Source: Bacteroidales bacterium | Lineage (GTDB): Bacteria; Bacteroidota; Bacteroidia; Bacteroidales; JAAUTT01 | DNA: 5,707 nt | Direction: 5' to 3' | Assembly (NCBI GenBank): GCA_012031335.1 | Contig: JAAUTT010000346.1 | Location: forward strand, 1-5,707 | Part shown: piece by piece, positions 1 through 5,707 of the stretch | Layout: every line of letters starts with the position of its first letter | Position numbering within the stretch: the stretch's first letter is position 1 | Notes under the pieces: model-generated | The model's input: only the letters and a program-made list of their open reading frames with translations | Told to the model about the DNA's origin: nothing | The model's database searches: none | Program-made: the position numbers and the translations under genes

Positions 1-2
1 CT

Positions 3-2269
3 GTTGCATTTGAAATTGATCCAAACACCATTCCTGAAAGCGAATATGTGGTTGTAAAAGACGGACACCTCAGCGTAAACGGCCATCGGCAAAGATACTG
101 GGCAGCTGTTGGAAAAGTTTATGCCAATGCAAATGTGAAACCGGGAGAAAGCGATGTACAAATCCGTCATAAAGTGGAGTTGGCACACAAATCAACCGAT
201 ATTATACTCGACAGATTACAGGAAATGGGATTTAATTCAGTAAGATTTTGGGATGGTTTTATTGATGTGCAATATAAAAAGGGTGATGGTTCATCCGCCG
301 ACTGTGCCGATTATTTTGTTTCCGAAGCTAAAAAACGCGGGTTTAAAATTTGGGTTGCCGGTATGAACCGGACAGGAAAAATTACAGCCAATGATGTAGG
401 AATAATTGATGACCCGGATACAGAAAAAGCATGGAGTCGAGCAGTAACCGAAATTATGCAGGCAAATAATCAGTCCAAAGACGGTTGGGAACTTCGTAAT
501 AACCCCGCAGTATTCTGGGATGCACGTTTGGAAACGCTGGCAACTGTCAACAAACAAAAAATAGCACAACATTTTAATCAGCATACTGGATTGCGCTGGT
601 GCGACGATCCTGTTTTTGGTATTTGGGAATTGAGCAACGAAGAGTGGTGGATCAGGCGCATGTTGTCGGGTTCGTGGCAAAAACTTCCCGATTTTTTCCG
701 ACAGGAATTATTTGCAAAATGGCATCAGTTTTTGCTTGAGAAATACAAAACACAGGTAAACCTCGAAAAAGTTTGGGGACAGCTACTTCCCGGTGAAAAC
801 CTGAATTCAAAACCATTCTTTTTGCCCCAATGGCAAAAGCAACCCCAACCGGAATTTCTTTAAACGATGCCAATCAGCAAGCCATTGAAGCTGTTCGCGC
901 AATGAAGCAGGAATACAATCCCGAAGATTTTCCCAAAGCAAGAGGCGAAGATGTGCTTGAATTTTTGGTAAATATGCATGTCGGTTTTAAAAAGCGGCAG
1001 GCCACAGCCATTAAAAAACTGGGGCGAAGCACAAGACTTTCACCCTTTGTGTTTGATACAGGGATTGGTTACGAAATACAAAGCCAGTACCTTCAACAAA
1101 GCGCCGATGCCGTGGCGCACGATGCGTATGTGAACGGTACCGGCCCCGACATGAAGACTGCAATGACCAAACTTGATGGTGTAACGAATACCCTGGAGCG
1201 AAATCGATTAACGCTGGAAGCTGAACGCCAGTGTGCAAACGAAGGGCCTTGGGTAAACTGGTTGTTAAAACCGCCAGGAATTTCGCAAGGAGTGCCCTGG
1301 CTCGAACACAACCGCGTTGAGGGAAAACCCTTTCTTGTGTATGAAACTCAAATTCAGCAACCGGCAAAGTACCGGGCTGATTTTCCACTTCGCATAGCTG
1401 CTCTTGCAAGTATACAGGATTGGGACTGGGTCACCTGGCATTACTTCGGCGATGGATCATTGGATAATGCAGGAAATACTGAAAATCCCTTTGAAAAAAA
1501 GCTCGACATAACTACGGGGAGCCACCCTCAAGGGTATCATTTCACCTACGACGAAGTTCAAACTTCGCTAATGCGTGCTGCAGGATATATTTTTACGCAA
1601 CATGCCTGGCAGCAAGCGCCAAATCCTACCACATTCATTTATGGGCTGAAGAGCTTGTACGATCCTCATAGCATGAATTACGGGCACAGTTACGGGCAAG
1701 CAGGAATGAACATGTTGCAAACAGTCTACGAGTATGGAGCCCGCATCAAAATTGACACAACCCGCTCTGACGATCAGGTGATTGGGCCGGTTGTTCAATT
1801 TGAAGAACGCTTAACACACAATCCATACCGACCAACTGATGAATTGGTTTTTAACTGGAAGAAAGGCTATTTTAAGGCAGATGCACCAATTGCAGTCGCA
1901 TTCACCGGAAGTGTTCAGTCGGGTGGCAAACTAACCTGGGGCAATATTTACATGAGCAATATAACAGTATGCAACCCTAAAGGTGCTTTTGATCCTTTAG
2001 ATCCGGGAAAACCCTGGCTTGCCGTATCAATTTATTCATTAGATGGAAAACCACTGGCTGTGACAACATCCGCAGGGATTTCACTGGGATCAACCAGTTA
2101 CAATAGTGGCTACCTGATGGGCGGACAAGGCAATGGCCTTCCCGCAAAGGAAGGAACTTTACCTGTACTAACTACCCGAATCGGTGCAAAATTTAAAATC
2201 CCCGGATTTGCAGGAGCCAACTATATCATGCATAATTTTAACGGACAAATTATTGACAAGGAATGTTGA
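3..2269 (+). CDS. Clan GH-A (TIM-barrel) glycoside hydrolase, 5'-partial, with one frameshift
   Basis: This is a probable retaining glycoside hydrolase acting on an exported polysaccharide or oligosaccharide; its substrate is unknown. It enters open from the left edge in the frame of base 3, so the true start and any signal peptide are off-window. The first visible part (KDGHLSVNG) resembles the start of a mature catalytic domain. The frame runs to about 820 and resumes one base earlier, ending at the TGA at 2267-2269; joined, about 755 residues are visible. Clan GH-A signs are the Asn-Glu pair in WELSNEEWW (636-641, candidate acid/base, joined residue 213) and the Glu in LVYETQ (1343-1345, candidate nucleophile, joined residue 448), followed by a strand-8-like DWDWVTWHYFG. 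The roughly 125-residue helical insert between them (KWHQFLLEKY, LEKVWGQ) recalls GH42-type enzymes. After about 1830 a beta-rich C-terminal domain follows. The exact GH family is not recognised; GH42-like, GH5-like or an unclassified GH-A branch are all possible. Confidence 0.8.
815..830 (+). other. Frameshift site 1 in the GH-A gene (one base apparently missing)
   Basis: The upstream frame ends at 863 and the downstream frame is open from 797, so the join lies in 797-863. The best candidate is the T run at 819-823: one extra T gives a smooth KPFFFAPMAKATPTG. The ATG at 830 is therefore an internal Met and not a gene start; no ribosome-binding site precedes it. Confidence 0.75.
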
Positions 2270-2354
2270 ACAGTAAGGGGAATTCATTTTAAAAAGTAAT
2301 CAACCAGTTTGGTATATCGAACTTAAAAAATAAACTATACAAATAGAAAAAATC
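2270..2354 (+). other. AT-rich intergenic leader before the sulfatase gene
   Basis: This is the only non-coding gap in the window, 85 bp long. It has no convincing hairpin or T-tract terminator after the GH gene and no Shine-Dalgarno before the ATG at 2355. The last 30 bases are very A-rich (runs at 2324-2330 and 2347-2352), as is common before Bacteroidota start codons. An in-frame TAA at 2331-2333 makes 2355 the first usable ATG. The short gap and lack of a terminator favour read-through from the GH gene, but an internal promoter is not excluded. Confidence 0.5.
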
Positions 2355-3786
2355 ATGGATAAATCAATATTTCTGTTGCTTTCAGGATCCCTAACTGGAT
2401 TGGGCAATACTTACTGCAACGGACAAAACCTTTTACCCAAACCGAATTTTATCATTTTCCAGGTCGACGACCTGGGGTGGACCGATATAGGGTGCTTTGG
2501 AAGTAAATTCTACGAAACTCCCAATATCGATAAACTGGCCGCAAATGGCATGAAATTCACCAATGCCTATGCACCCTGCGCTGTTTCCTCGCCATCGCGG
2601 GCTGCCATACTCACGGGACGATATCCGGCAAGAATTGGGATTACCGATTGGATAAGAGCAAGTTTTCAGATACCGGCTACCCTCGACATGTCCAATTTGC
2701 CTGAATATGAAACTGTGAAGGGTAAATCGCTTCAAACTCCACTCAATCCTTTCGAGATGAACTTTCGGAATTTACCATTGCCGAGATGCTTAAACCTCAC
2801 GGATATGTAACCTGTCATATTGGAAAATGGCACCTGGGCGATCAGGGATTTTATCCCGAAAACCAAGGCTTCGATATCAATATTGCCGGCTGTGATTTTG
2901 GAGAACCTCCAACCTTCTTCGATCCTTACATCCGACCAGCCAATCCCGATTGGAAAGAGCCGGAATTTAGCTTTCCCAACCTGAAACCGCGTCAACCAGG
3001 CGAATACCTTACCGACAGAGAAGCTGATGAGGCTGAAAAATTTATACATGAACATGCAAACTCCCCGTTTTTCTGTATTACAGCCCTTATGCCGTACATC
3101 TGCCATTACAGGCAAAGGAGCACATGGTGGAGAAGTACAGGAATAAACCGGCAGGGTTGCAAAAAAATCCAAAATACGCCGCTATGATCGAAAGTATGGA
3201 CGAAGCCCTGGGCCGTTTGATAAAAGCACTCACCGAAAAAGGACTACTCGAAAATACGGTTCTGATATTTACTTCGGATAATGGCGGGCTAAAGGGAATC
3301 ACCGACAACTCACCATTACGGGCAGGGAAAGGATTTCCTTACGAAGGAGGCATCAGGGTGCCGTTTATTGTTCACTGGCCATCCAATGTTAAAGGAGGTT
3401 CGGTGAACGAAACCCCGGTTCAGAATACTGACCTGTTCCCAACTATTGCAAAAATTGCAGGGATTCCTCTGCCCAATCATCCTATTGACGGAAAAAGTAT
3501 ATTACCGCTTATCCAACAACAGGGGAAATTCTCCAACCGCGCACTGTTCTGGCATTTCCCACATTACCGGAACAATGATACAGGGCCATATTCCATTGTA
3601 AGAAAAGGAGATTTTAAAATGATACGATTCTACGATCCAAGAAAAGATGTCCTTTATCACCTGAAAAACGATCCGTCAGAAACAACTGATATTTCGGGCA
3701 GTAATCCCAAAGTTTTAAAAGATCTGCAAAAGGAAATGGATCAGCTTATTTCATCCACAGAAGCCAAACTACCAAAAGTTAACTGA
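2355..3786 (+). CDS. Exported family S1 sulfatase (arylsulfatase A-like, Ser-type), with two frameshifts
   Basis: This enzyme hydrolyses sulfate esters, here probably on a sulfated glycan, using a formylglycine nucleophile and a bound calcium ion. Joining the three frames (2355 to about 2768, to about 3072, to 3786) gives about 477 residues, normal for the family. Visible motifs, in joined numbering, are a hydrophobic N-terminus (1-20) compatible with a signal peptide; metal-binding FQVDDLGW (Asp38, Asp39); the signature [12 protein letters not shown] with Ser78 as the formylglycine precursor; GKWHLG (Lys158, His160); AVHLPL (His249); TSDNGG (Asp309, Asn310); and [16 protein letters not shown] (Lys326). 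The C-terminal [13 protein letters not shown] is the usual sulfatase end motif. Because the precursor residue is Ser and not Cys, maturation should need a radical-SAM anSME, which is not in this window. The N-terminal region lacks a clear lipobox, so a soluble periplasmic or secreted protein is the likelier reading. The S1 subfamily and the glycan substrate cannot be assigned by eye. Confidence 0.93.
2763..2772 (+). other. Frameshift site 2 in the sulfatase gene (one base apparently missing)
   Basis: The first sulfatase frame runs through EMNFR and then departs from family sequence, stopping at 2810. The frame one base earlier supplies [20 protein letters not shown], a typical sulfatase stretch. 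One extra G in the GG at 2767-2768 joins them as [11 protein letters not shown]. The ATG at 2786 is the internal Met of AEML and not a start codon. Confidence 0.85.
3068..3072 (+). other. Frameshift site 3 in the sulfatase gene (T run one base short)
   Basis: As written, the frame continues [13 protein letters not shown] and ends at 3187. Adding one T to this five-T run gives [20 protein letters not shown], which restores the conserved sulfatase AVHxPL motif with its active-site His at 3097-3099. The ATG at 3124 is internal. Confidence 0.9.
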
Positions 3787-3869
3787 TGAAAGCTATGAAA
3801 CAGAATATCTTGATGTACTCTTTATTTTTCGGTTTAACGATAAGTTTCGGTTTCACATCCAATAAGTCT
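3786..3869 (+). other. Signal peptide region of the third protein
   Basis: The first 28 codons encode a short basic N-terminus (two Lys), a hydrophobic core (ILMYSLFFGLTISFGF) and a polar, small-residue end (TSNKS). This is a Sec-type signal peptide by eye, indicating export. Without correcting the frameshift at 3881-3888, only this peptide plus a few residues (34 aa in all) would be made, which explains why a gene caller would miss it. Confidence 0.75.
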
Positions 3870-5707
3870 GAATTACCTGATTTTTTTTAACCAGATTCAA
3901 GCAAATCTGTCGCTTCAGCTGGCGACTTTCGACGGAGCACATTTAAAAAATTCGAAAAGCATCGACCCTGAAAAGATGACGGGCGACCAAAAAGTAGAAT
4001 TTGAAACAGCAATTTTCAATATACATACAAGGGTACAAAAAGATGAAACACAAGCAGCAGCATACCGGCTTATCATCAGGGCCAAACTACTGAAAGGCGA
4101 AATCGATAATTTCAGCATGGGCTTGAAAATTGATTTCAATCCATGGTCGGTGAAAAATTATGTACTTATGCCGGGAGCCGCTTATAATGGGAACAGATAT
4201 AAAGCTGTTCGCTATCAGCGGAAACACCTGATTGAAACAGTGGAATGCTCCCCGGATATGGAGCCGGTGATGACCACCGTACCCCGTCTTCAAACCGGTA
4301 ATGAAAAATCGTTTATCGATTTTCTGAGTGGGGATATGTCAACACCCTCGTTTGGAGTTCGTTTTCATGCCCAGGAAAAAGGTTTTTTATCGTAACCGAG
4401 CAAGGCACGAAATACGGCGATTACAGCTATAAAATTGAAGAGTCGGATAACCGCGGCAAGGCTTCATTCCTTTTGCGAATGCCCGCTTTAAGAGAAGATT
4501 CGGTACAATTAGGGAGAGATGGCTTTTATCCTTCTCCCGACAGGGGTGCCAGCTTAAAAGAAGGAGACAGTATTGAAATTTCATGCCTTCTTTATTTTTT
4601 TGATGCGCCTCAGGAACAATCGCTGTTCGATCGCTTTGTTCAAATACGAAAAAAGACTGGCACCCATATTCCTCCCAACCAGATACCCTATTCGGCTGCC
4701 TGGAATATCCAGGAAGCAAAATATAACGAACAGAACTGGGTTGAAAAATACGGGTACTATTCGGTAGGCATGCGGGAAAGCAGATATCAGGACTGGCAAA
4801 CTGCCTGGGTAGGTGGATTGAATACAGTTTTCCCCTTGTTGGTTAACGGCAACCCACCAACAAGAGAAAGGGCAATGCGCACCTTTGACTTTGTGCTCAA
4901 CAATCCAAGCCCTCGGGGCTTTTGTACGGAGCTTTTTATAACGGGGAATGGTTTGAGAAAAACGGTTATGCTTTATGCGATATCAGGCAGATGGTTTGTA
5001 CTTTTTGGTGAAATCGCTCATGCTCTGTCAACAGTTAAATCCGGAAAGAACTTTACCTGAAAACTGGTATAATGGCACCAAAAAACTTGCTGATGCGCTC
5101 ACGAAAATATTTATTGAAAACGGACAGTTCGGTCAGCATTTAGATTATAAAACCGGAGCGATTATTTCGGGCGGAACTGCCAGCGGAGGAATTGCTGTTG
5201 GTGCCCTTGCCTTAAGTTCACAGTTTTATAGGAATCCGGGTTATCTGCAGGTTGCAAAAGCAGCCGGGGATTATTATTACAGCCATTTTATTCAAAAAGG
5301 ATTGACCAACGGCGGACCCGGAGATATTTTCCAGGCACCCGACAGCGAATCTGCTTTTGGGCTATTGGAATCGTACGTGGTTTTATACGAAGTAACCCAG
5401 GATCCCAAATGGTTGAAAATAGCCAAAGAAATTGCAAACCAGTGCGCCAGTTGGGTGGTTTCCTACGACTTCGTGTTTCCGTCCAAATCCACTTTTCATC
5501 AACTTGGCATGCTTACCAATGGCACAGTTATCGCCAATGTTCAAACAAGCACAGTGCCCCGGGTATTTGCTCGCTCTCGGGAAATTCACTTCTGAAACTG
5601 TACCGTTATACAAACGATGAGAATTACCTTGAATTAATTGCTGATATTTCAAGGGCAATTCCCCAGTATATGTCACGATCCGACCGGCTATCCCGATGTT
5701 GTCCAAC
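3786..5707 (+). CDS. Exported large protein, candidate (alpha/alpha) toroid glycosidase or lyase, 3'-partial, with multiple frameshifts
   Basis: I do not recognise the family. The ATG at 3786 shares its A with the sulfatase TGA (TGATG), suggesting translational coupling; the ATG at 3795 is an alternative start. Residues 1-28 (MKAMKQ, then a hydrophobic stretch ending FGFTSN) look like a Sec signal peptide. The protein then follows several frames: to 3888, to about 4388, to about 4919, to about 5006, to about 5556, then at least to about 5683, about 640 residues in all. The N-terminal half is strand-rich, with the distinctive VLMPGAAYNGNRY at joined residues 126-138. From about residue 300 it is helix-rich, with DWQTAWVGG (336-344), an acidic NGEWFEKNGYALCD stretch, GGTASGG (463-469) and GDIFQAPDSES (513-523), followed by regular helices such as NSLLKLYRYT. 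A beta-sandwich plus (alpha/alpha) barrel is typical of several glycoside hydrolase and polysaccharide lyase families. With a sulfatase and a GH-A enzyme next door, a glycan-degrading role is a reasonable inference, but no catalytic residue is assigned. Confidence 0.65.
3881..3888 (+). repeat. T8 homopolymer at frameshift site 4 (one base apparently extra)
   Basis: This run of eight T lies just after the signal peptide codons. As written it produces a TAA at 3888-3890. With seven T the reading becomes LPDFFNQIQANLSLQLATF and continues into the long frame containing the ATG at 3976. It is the only site here where a base appears inserted; all the others look like losses. It is the longest homopolymer I see in the window. 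Confidence 0.85.
4383..4388 (+). other. Frameshift site 5 in the third gene (T run one base short)
   Basis: As written, the frame gives QEKGFLS and stops at 4395. One extra T in this six-T run gives AQEKGFFIVTEQGTKYGDYS and opens the frame that carries on past 4473. The downstream segment has no credible start of its own near its upstream end. Confidence 0.85.
4917..4923 (+). other. Frameshift site 6 in the third gene (one base apparently missing)
   Basis: The frame used up to SPRGF continues as low-quality sequence to 5060. From 4919 the frame one base earlier reads LYGAFYNGEWFEKNGYALCD, a natural aromatic and acidic active-site-like stretch. One extra T in the four-T run at 4920-4923 joins them as PRGFLYGAF. 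This middle segment is only about 90 bases long and has a stop at 5009. Confidence 0.8.
5002..5006 (+). other. Frameshift site 7 in the third gene (T run one base short)
   Basis: The short frame reading DIRQMVCTFW hits TGA at 5009. One extra T in this five-T run leads into FLVKSLMLCQQLNPERTLPE and the long frame ending at 5595. The nominal ATG at 4975 of that frame lies before the join and is not a real start. Confidence 0.8.
5551..5563 (+). other. Frameshift site 8 in the third gene (one base apparently missing)
   Basis: The frame to NVQTST then gives VPRVFARSREIHF and stops at 5595. The frame one base earlier reads APGICSLSGNSLLKLYRYTN and stays open to near the right edge with helix-like composition. 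One extra G before T5555 would give STGAPGICSLSGNSLL. Confidence 0.8.
5676..5692 (+). other. Possible frameshift site 9 near the right edge
   Basis: After QYMSRSDR the open frame turns into LSRCCPT, which looks unlike protein. One extra C near 5686-5688 would give SRSDRPIPMLSN. Only some 20 bases follow before the window ends, so this is tentative. Confidence 0.35.

Noticed and set aside
291..680. Minus-strand open frames opposite the GH gene, and similar ones at 1011-1409, 2732-3172, 4387-4719 and 5383-5706
   Set aside because: They are antisense to frames with clear family motifs, have Cys- and Phe-rich translations with no recognisable domain, and lack start context.
818..824. C TTT TTG in the GH gene as a programmed -1 frameshift site
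   Set aside because: It resembles a slippery heptamer in the right frame, but the first base breaks the X-XXY-YYZ rule, no clear downstream stem is visible, and eight similar breaks occur nearby where recoding is implausible.
1494..1500. A7 run in the GH gene (and another A7 near 3160 in the sulfatase) as further frameshift sites
   Set aside because: Both are read through in frame with sensible protein on each side, so the run lengths are consistent with intact coding sequence.
2301..2341. Bacteroidota-type promoter before the sulfatase (TTTG at 2308-2311 as a -33 element)
   Set aside because: No TAnnTTTG-like -7 box is found at the required distance; TTTG alone is too common to count.
3976..4395. 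A separate small gene starting at 3976
   Set aside because: Its frame is open and protein-like well upstream of that ATG, back to the T8 tract, and it joins smoothly to the signal peptide frame and to the downstream frame.

Overview
The window looks like Bacteroidota chromosomal DNA, from a polysaccharide-utilisation type locus. The evidence is a moderate GC content, A-rich leaders without a Shine-Dalgarno, three same-strand genes in tight succession, and a secreted Ser-type sulfatase beside secreted glycan-acting proteins. No susC/susD pair, regulator, RNA gene or mobile element is visible, so the taxonomic and PUL assignments are inferences.

Layout, all on the + strand. (1) Positions 3-2269: a clan GH-A (TIM-barrel) glycoside hydrolase whose 5' end lies left of the window. 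It is read in two frames. (2) Positions 2355-3786: a family S1 (alkaline-phosphatase fold) sulfatase with a Ser-type maturation motif, read in three frames. (3) Position 3786 to beyond the right edge: an exported protein of about 640+ residues with an N-terminal beta-rich part and a helical-toroid-like C-terminal part, read in at least six frames. Its start overlaps the sulfatase stop by one base. The only non-coding stretch is 85 bp at 2270-2354.

Every gene is interrupted by single-base frameshifts: eight well supported and one tentative. When the frames are joined, each gene becomes one continuous, family-typical protein with its catalytic residues intact and no other nonsense codon. Most breaks lie in T or G/C runs. 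This pattern fits uncorrected homopolymer indels in the sequence much better than three decayed genes or many small genes, although the window alone cannot prove it.

Taken together, the genes suggest an exported set for breaking down a sulfated polysaccharide. The sulfatase would remove sulfate esters, the GH-A enzyme would cut glycosidic bonds, and the third protein would be a further glycosidase- or lyase-like enzyme of unknown specificity. The substrate cannot be determined from the sequence.
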